A stretch of 64,000 bases of DNA, taken from assembly GCA_013339765.2 (NCBI GenBank), contig CM023457.1, positions 30,114,411-30,178,410 on the forward strand. Direction: 5' to 3'. Position numbers and translations under genes: made by a program. Positions 11,718 to 21,630 of the stretch are shown one piece after another (positions within the stretch are counted from its first letter, which is position 1; each line of letters opens with the position of its first letter). This DNA comes from Haemaphysalis longicornis (Eukaryota > Arthropoda > Arachnida > Ixodida > Ixodidae). The notes below the pieces were generated by a model. That model worked only from the letters and a program-made list of their open reading frames with translations. It had not been told where the DNA came from and did not search any database.

Positions 11718-11744
11718 AATAAAGTCTTTCTCTCTCTCTCTCTC
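11718..11744 (+). repeat. 3' end of I-like element: AATAAA and (TC)n
   Basis: AATAAA at 11718-11723 is followed by a TC dinucleotide run. Similar ends (ATTAAAG or AATAAAG then a pyrimidine microsatellite) occur at 37743-37768 and 53847-53875. Confidence 0.8.
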
Positions 11745-14387
11745 GGGAAAGGAAGGCCGAAATAGTACGAGTACGGCCGAGACGCAAGAAAGGACGCGCA
11801 TTTTCAGCGGTTGCCGCGCCCGCACTCTGTAGTTCGTTCAACGCCCAGTAGGATAAAGCATACTCGACAGATTTATTCGCCAGCCGTACTCGCAACTGAC
11901 GCCATTACACCAAAGGGTCAAATTTTCACCGGAAGATAAAAAATATATAATTTTTCTGTCATTCACGGGCCGAAGCTACGCTTGGGGTAGGAGGCGAGCC
12001 GTAGTGGAAGGCCCTAGAATACTTTTCACCGCCTGGGTTCTTTAACTCGGTAAGAAATCTCGACGCACACGCGTTTCAGTTCTCTGCTTCCATCAGGAAA
12101 GCGGCAGCCGAACCCCCATATTCGGAGATCGAACCCCCATCTTCGGAATTAGCACCGCAACACCTTGATCATTGAGATCACCCCGGCGTGTTTTCCACCG
12201 CAGCTGATGCTTGCACCAACATTCTGTTAGCTAACTACAACAGCGGGCAAATGATTATCGCCAGTGTTTCAGAAATAAAGGAAGGCATTGATTATGAGCA
12301 GAGACGAACGAAAATAAATACCAGCATATAAGGGCTCATCACATGAATTCTCAAACTGCTTTTCAATATCCCTGTGGTTCAGTCTCCACTGCAATTGATT
12401 TGGGCATACGACGCAGGCCGCCACACAGTCAAGTTTAAAATTGCCATAAAATAGGTACTGATGTCATCGCAGAGAACAGTCACGTAAGAGCGCTCGGCAT
12501 GGCTCTGGAGTCAATCGGCAGATGAGAACTCGCTATGGTAAAAAAACAGTATAACCAATTGCCCGCAGTATACAAGTCATAACCAAGAGAAGCTTAAAAA
12601 AAGAAAGAATAAACGGTAACACTCTTTCAGCCCATGATCATAGGCCAAATATTGCACAGCTTAGGGTGCCACAAATCTACCCGTACCGAGGAACAACAGC
12701 GAAACAGGACAGAATAAGAGGACAGCATATTGGGACAGCATAGAAGGCACTTCTGAACCTCGCAATTGTGACCGTGAGGCGAACTCGTAACCAGTGGGAC
12801 ACCAGGGTAACAAAACGGACAGCCAGAGACGGGACTAGGATGAGGGTAACGGCGTTAACTCGATGGACGAAGGAAACAACATTCGGAGGCAGACAGGGAA
12901 AAGCGGTAAAGGTCAAAGGGAGAGGCCCTCGAGCCGTCCACTTAAATATGAAGTTTATGACGCGGACGATGAATAGGCATAGAAATAGGGTTTTCATAAC
13001 GCTTTATAATAAATGAGAGAAACCACTCTGCTAGCGCCAAGAGAGCGGGTAGAAGAGCACAATCGAAACTGGCCACTGTGCGGATGACAGGCACCCCGTC
13101 TGAAAAGAAACGACTGCACGCCATGCAAGAGGTGTCACCGGTCCAGCGACTGCACGTAAAACCTATCTACTAGAAACATGGATCCAAACCTACACAATGA
13201 CAAGCGATAGGGCAGGATCATATTCATTTCAGGGACGTTTCGAAATCATGAGGCCACAGTATGCACCGACTCTGGCAAGTACGAATCTACGATACAGGAA
13301 TTGTTGTAGTTGACTACTTAGGTAATCTGTGTGACTGCATGGCTCTTTTATGCGCGGAAACAAAGACACAGAAGTTCAAGACACCCTCTTTGCACACCAA
13401 TTAATGGATATTGAATAGAAACGTAAACATCTTTGCAGACTGTCAAGTAGCATTATGCTTCCGTAAGCAAATGCTTCGGTAAGACACATCCTTCCAGAAT
13501 TCAGAAAGTTATTAGAGCAGACTGGACACCCGTACACAAGGGTCGGGAGGAGAAGGAGGCACCACCCGAAAGGCTCGCGAATTTACATACTCTCATTGCG
13601 ACCAAGACTACCACACTCCCCTCCAAGAACATCTCTAATCCTTGCCTAGGCACACGATTTTTTCTCTTTATGCGAGCGGTATAAATGCCGAAGAATCGCA
13701 AACACTGTGCGGGAAACACCAACACAATTATCTGCAAATCTACGTGGGAGAACATTTTCGGTAGGAAGATTACACATTACCCTAAAACTCAATAGGGCAC
13801 AGGTCCACCCTCCCCGCTCAACCTAGCTATTATGTCCAAGGGTATGCTCAATGGAAATTTTACCCGTACCGAACTAGAACACGACGTATTGTACTTTCTC
13901 GGGACATGCGAAACAGCTTCCACCAGCTCGTCACCCGAAGATCAGTGTGAGCTGATAAAAGGGCAAGAGAAGGAGCTGTTGCATCCGGCGTCCTAGTCCT
14001 CATGTTCTACCCTTAGCGCTCCCTACTGTCTGTTCACGCCTTTTCCTAAACCCCAACCATTTCTTCTTTAATAAAGAACTGATTAACACTATGCAGCCGC
14101 AACCTTTCATCCTCACATCTTAAGCAACAGAATCCCCAGTGGCCTTGCTCTCTTCTGGACCACGGCAACTAAAAACCCTCTAGTATTTTCTCTTTGCTGA
14201 TGTCCAGTGCTCATGAATCTTAGATCGAAAATTCTCTGTCAGAGTCGAAGTAACGGTGTGGAGTCTTATAACCGAATTCTCGGACGTTGATGTAACCTTT
14301 TTTTACGGTTCCTCGTTGGCTAAAGCTTCCTTGGCCGTGATAGTCAAATCCTCCCCACTAGAGAAGTACTATTTATATTGCACTTAC
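11745..14387. other. No gene seen (probable intron)
   Basis: Moderately AT-rich non-coding sequence. A 54-codon open frame from the ATG at 13832 to the TAG at 13994 is unrecognised and lacks support. A TTTAATAAAG sequence near 14070 could be the end of another retroelement, but no coding motifs were recognised before it. Confidence 0.5.
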
Positions 14388-14497
14388 CTCGCTTGAGGTG
14401 CATAAAAAAATGCACGCACGGTGAGGCCTTCATACCAGTCCATCGGAAGAAAATTTGTATATTGACCCTGCCCTGGTTTCGGTAGAAGAATGCCGTA
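14388..14497 (-). CDS. Internal exon, galectin-like domain (part 1)
   Basis: A 110 bp exon candidate. The acceptor is strong (T-rich tract, then TTCATTGCAG ending at 14498) and the donor is GTAAGT starting at 14387. It begins in phase 0 and encodes 36 codons plus two leftover bases. The peptide starts YGILLPKPGQGQYTNFLP and continues with a WYEGLTVRAFFYAPQA segment. The PLPG-like turn followed by a G-L-x-V strand and an A-P-x-A turn matches the start of galectin domains, where an intron commonly falls at this point. The two leftover bases (AG) fit the single leftover base at the start of the exon at 2742-2958 and give a serine. Same strand, correct order. The gene must have more exons on both sides, which I could not find. 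Confidence 0.55.
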
Positions 14498-15218
14498 CTG
14501 CAATGAAGAGTACAAAAAACAAAAATCAAAGCCAGAGACGAACGAAAATGAAAGTGCAACTTTTTTCCACTTGAACAATGTTTAATCACACGTTTAAGAC
14601 GTTTACTCTGTCGGTAATGTTGCCGCAAATAGTTCATTAGGATTTATTTCTTAGGCTGTTGTAGTTGTTGTTCTTCTTGTTATTTTCCACATGCCAACCA
14701 GTGGGATCGGCAAGGATTGGAATCTTTGTGGGGGATGTGCACGTCTTAAAATTTTGATTTAGAGAAAACATTCATAAAGAAAGCCCACTCTATCGTAAGA
14801 ATTGTTAAAAGACAATATCACACTCCGCGCGAAGATAAAACATTGGTGACGTTTGCACTAATCCACGCAAGGCTTGAACCAAAGCGAAGCTGGATGATTT
14901 CTTTCTATGTGAGCTCTGAAGGACACACCACGACGCATTGCAATAGGTTTAAATTTGTTTATTCACATGTTCTGTCGTCGCTTTACATTGTGGTATAGGT
15001 GTCGTCATCATATCCATCTTTATCGTCGTCGCAGTTGTGCATGACCGGTGGGCTCGGATTGCTTTGTCCGCAGGCTTTCACAGTTTCTCGAAAAGTGGAA
15101 CGCGTCTGCATACGCTAAAACCGGCAGCATCCGGCTTCGTGTACTGTCCGTCTGACGCGTGAGGAATCTTCTGCTCCCTCCTTGAGGCGCCGGCGCAAGT
15201 AAATTGCTTTCTTGGTAT
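14498..15218. other. No gene seen
   Basis: Intronic or 5' flanking sequence between the exon and the left LTR. The four bases GTAT at 15215-15218 are the target duplication of the following element. Confidence 0.5.
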
Positions 15219-15876
15219 TGTGACGCTCGTCAATTGGTTAGTCACAACTTATATTAAGGTGGGTCCACGCAGAGCTTGGAGAAAATGAGACACACTGAGG
15301 CGGGCGGAAAACATTAACAATTAGTTTAATGGGGTGCCTCAGTGGTGCCGGCTTCCTCACCAGGTTGGGAGGACTCGTTCGGGTTGCAGGGGTGGTCACC
15401 GCGCAGGCTCAAAATGCCTGCGCGGTGGATCCACGGGCCGGAACGGGAGGCAGTACCAGACCGGTAGCTCGGCGGGCTCGAGGTGTGGACCGGGCCGGGA
15501 AACGCTGGCAGCATGCGGGATCTTGGGAGGGATGCGCTTTCGGATTGCTCCTACAACTGCGTGCGAATGGCAAGACGGTCGCCCCAAGTCTGTCTTGACC
15601 CTCTCCGTTCGCTCTTCTTTATCTCCTCCTCCTCCTACTTCCGAGCCGCGACGAGGGAAAGGGGGAGAAGGGCCGGCTTCTAGCGTCGGTGACGACGTGA
15701 CTGGCCGTGAACCCGCCCAGCGCGCGTCGAGCAGGAGGGGAGCCTGGCTCGCACCGAGGCAAAACGGAACCATATGTCCTTAGCGAAGCGGCCGCGCGTT
15801 CCCACGGGAAAGCTTCCTGCGGTCAAAGTTCCTCCATCTGGTCCGGATTAGCCGGGGCACACACACGACCGTCACA
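15219..15876 (-). repeat. 3' LTR of the Ty3/gypsy element
   Basis: 658 bp with the 6 bp inverted ends TGTGAC/GTCACA. It is shorter than its partner. Besides the foldback insert in the other LTR, two internal segments (corresponding to about 21811-21880 and 21940-21990) are missing here. The purine tract expected just inside this LTR is weak. Confidence 0.93.
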
Positions 15877-16452
15877 TGCGCCCACTCTAGGAGAAGAGTT
15901 TTGCCACTGCAAAAGTCTTGAATCACACCCGTGTAGGCATATACATAATGCGAACCGCAAAGTCCAGTCTTGGAGCACGGCACATTTTACAGGTTGGGCA
16001 ATAAAGACACAGGGAAAGAGGTACCACTAAAGCACATAACAAGGCGTATTGTCGCCTCTAAAAACTTGACCCTAGCGATCTTCGCGAAAACTTCAAGTGT
16101 ACAAGTACAAAAGAAATTAAACAAAAGGTACGGGTTGTGGAAGCTCGTAATTTTGGCCCAGAAGGATCAACCACCAACGCGTGATAGGGAGGGTACGGTG
16201 CAGCACGCCTGCTTCGCAAGGCACGATCGTGCGATAGATGAGGATGGCCGCCTCCCGTGGCTGGAAGGAACGATTGCATGGAATTCTGAAGAATTTCATC
16301 GATCACAGCTTCGGGTGGCATGTCCCCGAACGGGCTCGCCGTTGGGCAACTGCATTCAGGGGACAGGGGTCGTGGCCTGTCTCGGTCAGCCACCGTTACC
16401 GGCTGTTGCTCATTTCCGGTTTCGCACACAGCGATTTTGAGTTCGTTTACAT

Positions 16453-17598
16453 TCACAATTTTCTCCTCTTTCGTTCGGATCTCACGGATTCTGCACGTGA
16501 CGTCAAATAGCTTCTCGACCACGCGGAACGGGCCTTTCCATTTTGGCGCGTGTGTGTTTTGGTCAGTCCGGGTGTCCGGAATTTTACCTTCACGAAAACT
16601 TTGTCGCCTACTTCGAAACAGCTGGGTCGGCCTTTTAGATCAGAGCGCGCCTTTCTCTTTTGTGCTGTTTTGACGAGAGCCTCGGCCGCCAGCCGGTGTG
16701 ATATGAAGAGGCGTCGAGCCAGTTCAGCACGGTAATCCTCCATGGTGTTGTAATGAATATTAGTTGCCTCACTGTCGACGCTCGGCGTCGTTGCATCGCG
16801 CCCGTGGAGGAGGAAAAAGGTGGTTTCGTTGGTGCCCTCATGAACCGCGGTGTTATAAGCAAACATCACGAAAGGAAGCCACTGATCCTGATCTCGTTGG
16901 TCGTGAGCGACAAAATGAGACAACATGCCCACCAACGTTTGGTTCAGCCTTTCTATGGTGCCGTTACATTTATGATGATACGCGGTCGTTTGTAGCTTCT
17001 TTATCCCTAAGAGATCGTAGACCTCTTTCATGACCCGGGAGACAAAGTTTGTACCCTGATCGGTCAGCAGCTGTTCAGGCACACCATGTCGCAGTACTAC
17101 CTTTTCTACAAATGCTCTCGCTACTGTTTATGCTTTCTGGTCAACTAAAGGAACAGCTTCCGCGTAGCGGCTCAAATGGTCCACGAAGACCAATATGTAC
17201 TTGCTCCCCGCTGAGGTAGTCGGCAGTGGACCCACTATGTCTATCGCCGTGCGCTGAAATGGGGTGCTAAGCCTCTCAAACACCTGTAAAGGATCACGCT
17301 TATGATTCTTGGGGGTTTTGTGAACGGCGCAGGAGAGGCATTTGCGACAGTACTCCACAACGTCTCGTCGCATCCCGGGCCAAAAATGCGCCCTGCTAAT
17401 CTCCTGACGCGTCTTACGGACCCCTTGGTGACCCGCGTACGAAGCATCGTGGTGAAGTCGTAACAGCCCGCCTCTTATGGAGGCCGGTACCACCAGACGC
17501 CCTTTAGTATCGTCTGGTTTGTCTCTGAACCGGAGTAGTCCTCTGTCATACATATAGTACTGTGTATCACGACCGCCGGCCTGAAGTGATTTGAGCAT
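16453..17598 (-). pseudogene. Integrase of the Ty3/gypsy element
   Basis: The N-terminal part (17598-17128) has the zinc-binding HHCC motif: His50, His57, Cys87 and Cys90 counted from the methionine at 17598. The catalytic core follows with the first Asp in AIDIVGPLP (residue 120). A stop near 17128 interrupts the frame. The next open stretch (17082-16453) has the second Asp in LLTDQGTNF and the Glu in NGTIERLNQTL, 35 residues apart, completing a DD35E catalytic triad. A basic C-terminal tail follows. No chromodomain was recognised. The family integrates the cDNA into host DNA. The internal stop makes this copy non-functional. Confidence 0.9.
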
Positions 17599-17601
17599 GG
17601 G

Positions 17602-18825
17602 CTACAGCTGCGGGTCGTCGTCCTGTTCCCGCTTTATACGGGCCTCTTCAACTACCGGCGTGAAACCCTCGACTACCCGGACTGCTGCCCTACTCAACGT
17701 ATCGGCGTTCTGATTCGCTGTCCCTGCCCTGTGAATGGCTTCGAAGTCGTACTCCTGCAGGAGTAGGTTCCATCTCGCTAGCCTCGAGTTCGGGTCACGT
17801 GCGCTCATCAGCCATTTTAAGGAATGGCAGTCAGTGACAATGCGGAAGTGCCGCCCGTACAGAAAACACCGGGAATGACGGACAGCCCATACTACGGCGA
17901 GGCATTCCGTTTCCGTGGCTCCATACTTCTGCTCCGCGTAGCTTAACTGGCGACTCGCGAATGCTATCGGATGTTACTTCCCCTCAAACTCCTGTGACAG
18001 CACCGCTACTGCAGCCACCTTCGATGAGTCTGTCGCGAGCGTGAATGGACTACTCAAAATCGGATAACCTTAACACTGAAGCCTCCATCAACTTCATTTT
18101 CATAGAAGAGAAGGCCGTCTGGTCTACTTCGCCCCGGTGGAACGGTTTCTTGGTGGTAAGTTGTGTCAACGGACGAGCCTGCGCTGCGAAGTTGGGAATG
18201 TGTCGGTGATAGTAGGACAAAAGACCCAGGAATTGCCGCACCTCGGTCTTTGTCTTGGGCTCGGGGAAGTCACGCACGCACTGTACTTTACCAGGGTATG
18301 GACGCACGCCTTTTGCCGATACAATATGTCCGAGGGTATTTCACTTCGGGCCTAAGGAACTGGCATTTGGAAGGTTTGAGTTTAAGGCCCGCCGCCTGTA
18401 TTCTCTGGAATACATTCCGCAGGTTGGTCAGGTGATCCTCAAATGAGCTGCTGTACACCATAATGTCATCGAAGATACACATGACAGACCTTGCCGAACA
18501 GTCCTACCAAGATGACGTCGGCCGTGCGTTGCCATACGGCGGCGCTGTTAACTAACCCAATTGGCATACGTCGCGACTGGTAATGCACTGACGGCGTGTT
18601 GAAACCGGTCTTTTCCCTGTCATTCTCGTGCATTTCTATCTGCCAATAGCCGGAAGCCATATCCAGGACTGTGAAAAACTTGGCGGAGCCTAGCTCTGAC
18701 AGCGTCCCAGAAATGTTCGCTAGCGGGCACGGGTCGACGCGAGTCACACGGTTTAAATCGCGGTAGTCAACGACAAAACGATATGACCCGTCCGGTTCTC
18801 GACCAGCAGCGCCGGCGCACACCAT
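17602..18825 (-). pseudogene. RT and RNase H of the Ty3/gypsy element
   Basis: On the minus strand from 18825, RT motifs appear in order: YRFVVDYRDLN, FFTVLDMASGYWQIEM, a degraded PFGL-equivalent (MPIGLVNSAAVWQR), then CIFDDIMVYS with the catalytic DD at about 18470-18465. The usual YLDD or YVDD is FDD here. The connection region follows (KTEVRQFLGLLSYYHRHIPN at about 18260-18200). RNase H motifs lie between about 18040 and 17640, including the ETECLAVVWA and RIVTDCHSLKWL regions and a final NADTLSRA. At least three frameshifts or stops separate these pieces. A real element would use this polyprotein to copy its RNA from a tRNA primer. Confidence 0.9.
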
Positions 18826-19895
18826 GGAGACATAGAGTGCTGAATGATCCCCAGGTCCAGAAAATCTTTAACCTGCTTGGCCATGTCGTCTCTCTTGGCA
18901 TAAGGAATTCGGTATGCCCTACGATACACAGGCCCTGCGCCGTTAGTAGGAATCCGGTGCTTTATAACCTCGCAGTGACCGATGTCCGCGTTTCCCGTGG
19001 AAAAGGCAGAGCTAAACTCAGAGATCAGATCCTGAATGCGGGATTTCTCGGTTTCGCTGACGTGGAAAAGGTCAAACTTATTGCACAAGTCGGCCGCGCT
19101 GATGAGCCTGCAAACTGCCTGCTCCACCGGCTGTTCGGTCACGACGGAGGGAACGAGGACCCCGACCGCTTTGTTGCGAGGTAATCTGACATCTTGAAGC
19201 GTAGTGTTTACAATGCGCCCCGGCAACTGGCCGTCTTCGGAGCATCTAACTAAGGAGTAGGCTCCGGCAAGCCCAGATACATCTACTAGGCCAGTTTCTG
19301 CGACGCCCAAGCGCCCATACGCCGGTTCACACGCGACCTGGCCTGCCAGCACGCACTCGCTTAAGGGCGGTAGTATGCCTTCCTCTGCAAGGCGGATTGT
19401 GGTTCTCTCCGTCGTGAGCCAATCTTGGGGGTTTTCGGTCATGTCGACCTTACCAGCCCAATTTACAAGGGGTATTTCGACACCGTCTAAGCTTGGTGTC
19501 CCCTTGCTCTGCAACAGGTCTATTCCCTGCTCTGAGAGAATGTTTTGGGCGATAAGGCCGGCTACCGGCAACATGGCTTTTTCCGTGCAAACAAAAAACA
19601 TTGCCGTGAAATGGCGATCTCTCAACGACACAGGCACTTCACAACACGCGACCGTTTCTAAGGTATCGCCCATGATGCCGACTAGGTTCGCTTTCTGTTC
19701 TACCTGCCTAAGTTTCTGCTTCCAGTCTGGCATAGCCTCATTGAGAGCGCTATGTGTTAAAAGGCTGACCTTGGAACCAGTGTCTATTAGGCATTTAAAC
19801 AGAGCTCCATTCAAGCCGCATTCTACAATCGGGCTTGCCTCCCCACAAATGTTTATAACAGCAGTCTGAGCACCCCCTTCGTTTTCCGCCTCCAC
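18753..19895 (-). pseudogene. Protease and start of RT of the Ty3/gypsy element
   Basis: An open frame of 380 residues. The retropepsin active site is CLIDTGSKVSLL with the D-T-G triplet at residues 38-40 (about 19784-19776), an intact catalytic motif. A long spacer follows, then the start of RT at about residue 317 (KHRIPTNGAGPVYRRAYRIP, with the GIIQHSMSPWCAPALLV strand). The frame shifts near 18825, where the RT core continues in another frame. The protease cuts Gag-Pol in the particle. This is the longest intact reading frame in the window. Confidence 0.88.
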
Positions 19896-20701
19896 GCGTT
19901 TATCTGAGGAAGGGGGCCCTAATAGTTTCCCTGGTTCGTCTCGGAAGCGTTTGTGTTTGGGTTCCCCCTTGCTCGGGTGCCGCTGTCACCGCGCCTGTTC
20001 TCTCTACAGTTCCTCGAAAAGTGGCCGTACTTCCCGCAGTTGTAACAGGCCCCCCGTCGCGGAGAACTCCCCCTCCGGCTGTCGCGGTCGTGCATTTGTT
20101 TGTTTTGAAGTTCGATGCCAGCCTCGAAAAGCTGATCAACCCTATCAAGGCGCGCACGCAGCTCGTCGGTCTGCCTGTCGCCTTCCCGCACGCTGCGTAC
20201 GGGCGCATGACCGCTGTTCACCGCTGGTTCGTTCCTCTCCTCTCGTACGGCTTCGTCGACCGCCTCATCTAAGGTCTTGGGGTCTCGGGAGAGCGTGAAC
20301 CTTTTAATCGGATCCCTTAGCCCGTTCAGGAATTGGGTTCGGAGTTATTCGTCGAGGAGCCCTCTGCGGATTTCGCGCTCCGATTCGGGCTCCACGTCAC
20401 CACGTCCTCCCATAGCCGTGTTGCCCAACGTGCGGAGCCTCGCTGCGAACGATTGCACGTCCTCAGCGTCTTTTTAACTGGAGCACATAAATTTGCGCAA
20501 ATTTTCGCACTCGGGCTCAGTGTCGAACCGATTTTGTGCCCGTTCCTTGAACTCAACGTAGGTTTTAGCCACGGCCGCGGCCTCATCTTGCCATGCAAAA
20601 TCATATGCTGCACCGACCATTTTACAGCATGCAATGCCTACCAACTGCGAGTCAGACAACCCGCCGAGATGTCCCACTGCCTTCAGGACATGCAAAAAAA
20701 A

Positions 20702-21427
20702 TTCCCTCGCACTTCCCCGAGGGGGAGAGTGTGTAAGTGCGAATGCACGGTTGTTGATTGCGCGATTACGGTGGATATCGTGATCTTGGAGTGGAGAGTA
20801 GGCGCCCAACACCCGCAGTCACTCAGCGGAGAGAGGAGGAGGAGAGTAGCGCCCGCCGTTACGGCGAGGGCTACACGAAGCGCCCTCACGCGTCGGAATG
20901 CAGAGCGCCCGCTACGCGAGCGAGAGCTCTCCCGCCCGAAGTGGAGAGGAGGCTCCCAACACCCGCAGTGACTGAGCGAAGAGAGGAGGAGGAGAGTAGC
21001 GCCCGCCGTTACGGCGAGGGCTACACGAGCGCCCTCACGCATCGGAATGCGGAGCGCCCGCTACGCGAGCGAGAGCTCTCCCGCCCGAAGTGGAGAGGAG
21101 GCGCCCAACACCCGTAGTGACTGAGCGGAGAGAGGAGGAGGAGAGTAGCGCCCGCCGTTACGGCGAGGGCTACACGAGCGCCCTCACGCGTCGGAATGCG
21201 GAGCGCCCGCTACGCGAGCGAGAGCTCTCCCGCCCGAAGTGGAGAGGAGGCGCCCAACACCCGCAGTGACTGAGCGGAGAGAGGAGGAGGAGAGTAGTGC
21301 GCGCCCATCTCCCCCCGTTGCTAGGGAAGACGAGGAGGAAGACGAGGAGCGCGCGCACCCGCAGCTATTGCTATGCGGACGACGGCGGCGGACGATTCAG
21401 GCTCGCTTAAGAAGTGCATTCACACTT
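20702..21427 (-). mobile_element. Nested non-autonomous element (family copy B)
   Basis: Inserted in an A-run of gag (A8 at 20694-20701 on one side, AAAA at 21428-21431 on the other). It has inverted repeats AAGTGCGAATGCAC (20735-20748) and its complement with one mismatch (21414-21427). The first lies 33 bases inside one end; the second is at the very end. The asymmetric tail has a hairpin with stem CCCTCG/CGAGGG (20704-20709 and 20718-20723). The interior is GC-rich and holds a 149 bp tandem repeat. It shares architecture and interior motifs with the copies at 27764, 31430 and 60255. No coding capacity. It resembles Helentron-associated elements or MITEs; class not settled. Confidence 0.8.
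20792..21297. repeat. 149 bp tandem repeat, about 3.4 copies
   Basis: Unit starts at 20792, 20942, 21091 and 21240 (spacing 150, 149, 149). Units are GC-rich and near-identical, with one diverged leading copy. The array lies wholly inside nested copy B. The other family copies lack it, so it expanded in this lineage or has been lost elsewhere. Confidence 0.93.
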
Positions 21428-21608
21428 AAAAGTCAACGATGTTGACCCCGTGTCCATCTCCCGTGAAAGACGGAACCATGCCACCTAATGCCTTAACACT
21501 TACGCCTATCACGTTCGCTTGGGTCATAGTAGCCTTGGCCATGGTGTCTCGTTTCCTCCTAGCATAAGGGGGAAATCTCACGTTTTAGCTCTGCGATTTA
21601 GCTTACGT

Positions 21609-21625
21609 GGATCCCACCGCTGCCA
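21609..21625 (-). promoter_or_regulatory. Primer binding site, complementary to tRNA-Leu
   Basis: On the minus strand, five bases inside the 5' LTR, is TGGCAGCGGTGGGATCC. Its complement, GGATCCCACCGCTGCCA, matches the 3' end and CCA of eukaryotic tRNA-Leu species ending CACCGCTGCC-A, with one likely mismatch. By family this is where reverse transcription is primed. Confidence 0.75.
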
Positions 21626-21630
21626 CCATG

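Larger units (their letters stand above)
7676..11744 (+). mobile_element. I-like non-LTR retrotransposon, decayed, nearly complete 3' half
   Basis: Carries, in order, the end of ORF1, an APE-type endonuclease, reverse transcriptase, RNase H and a C-terminal zinc knuckle. It ends with AATAAA at 11718-11723 and a (TC)n tail at 11725-11744. An APE endonuclease with an RNase H domain after RT places it in the I group. The reading frame changes at least three times (near 9156-9179, about 9390, and about 10963-11012). In-frame stops occur at 8665, 8791 and 10320, so it is inactive. It is antisense to the putative host gene. The 5' limit is uncertain and no target duplication was recognised. Confidence 0.85.
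19900..21542 (-). pseudogene. gag: Gag of the Ty3/gypsy element, split by an insertion
   Basis: The start is the ATG at 21542, just downstream of the primer site. About 38 residues (MAKATMTQANVIGVSVKALG and onward) run to a T-run, where a 726 bp element (20702-21427) is inserted. Gag resumes on the other side with FFLHVLKAVGHLGG and a capsid-like helical region down to about 20320. The zinc knuckle CYNCGKYGHFSRNC (CX2CX4HX4C) is at 20047-20006. An in-frame stop lies near 20474 and a shift near 20330. Removing the insert with one 4-base copy of the target run restores the frame across the junction, so the insertion came after the element did. Not functional. Confidence 0.85.

Noticed and set aside
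20333..21117. Plus-strand open frames encoding Arg/Glu-rich repeats
   Set aside because: They are antisense to gag and run through the 149 bp tandem array; the repeats in the peptide are just the DNA repeat.
20702..21427. Tandem repeats as a CRISPR-like or regulatory array
   Set aside because: Units of 149 bp without unique spacers in a eukaryotic transposable element do not fit CRISPR.
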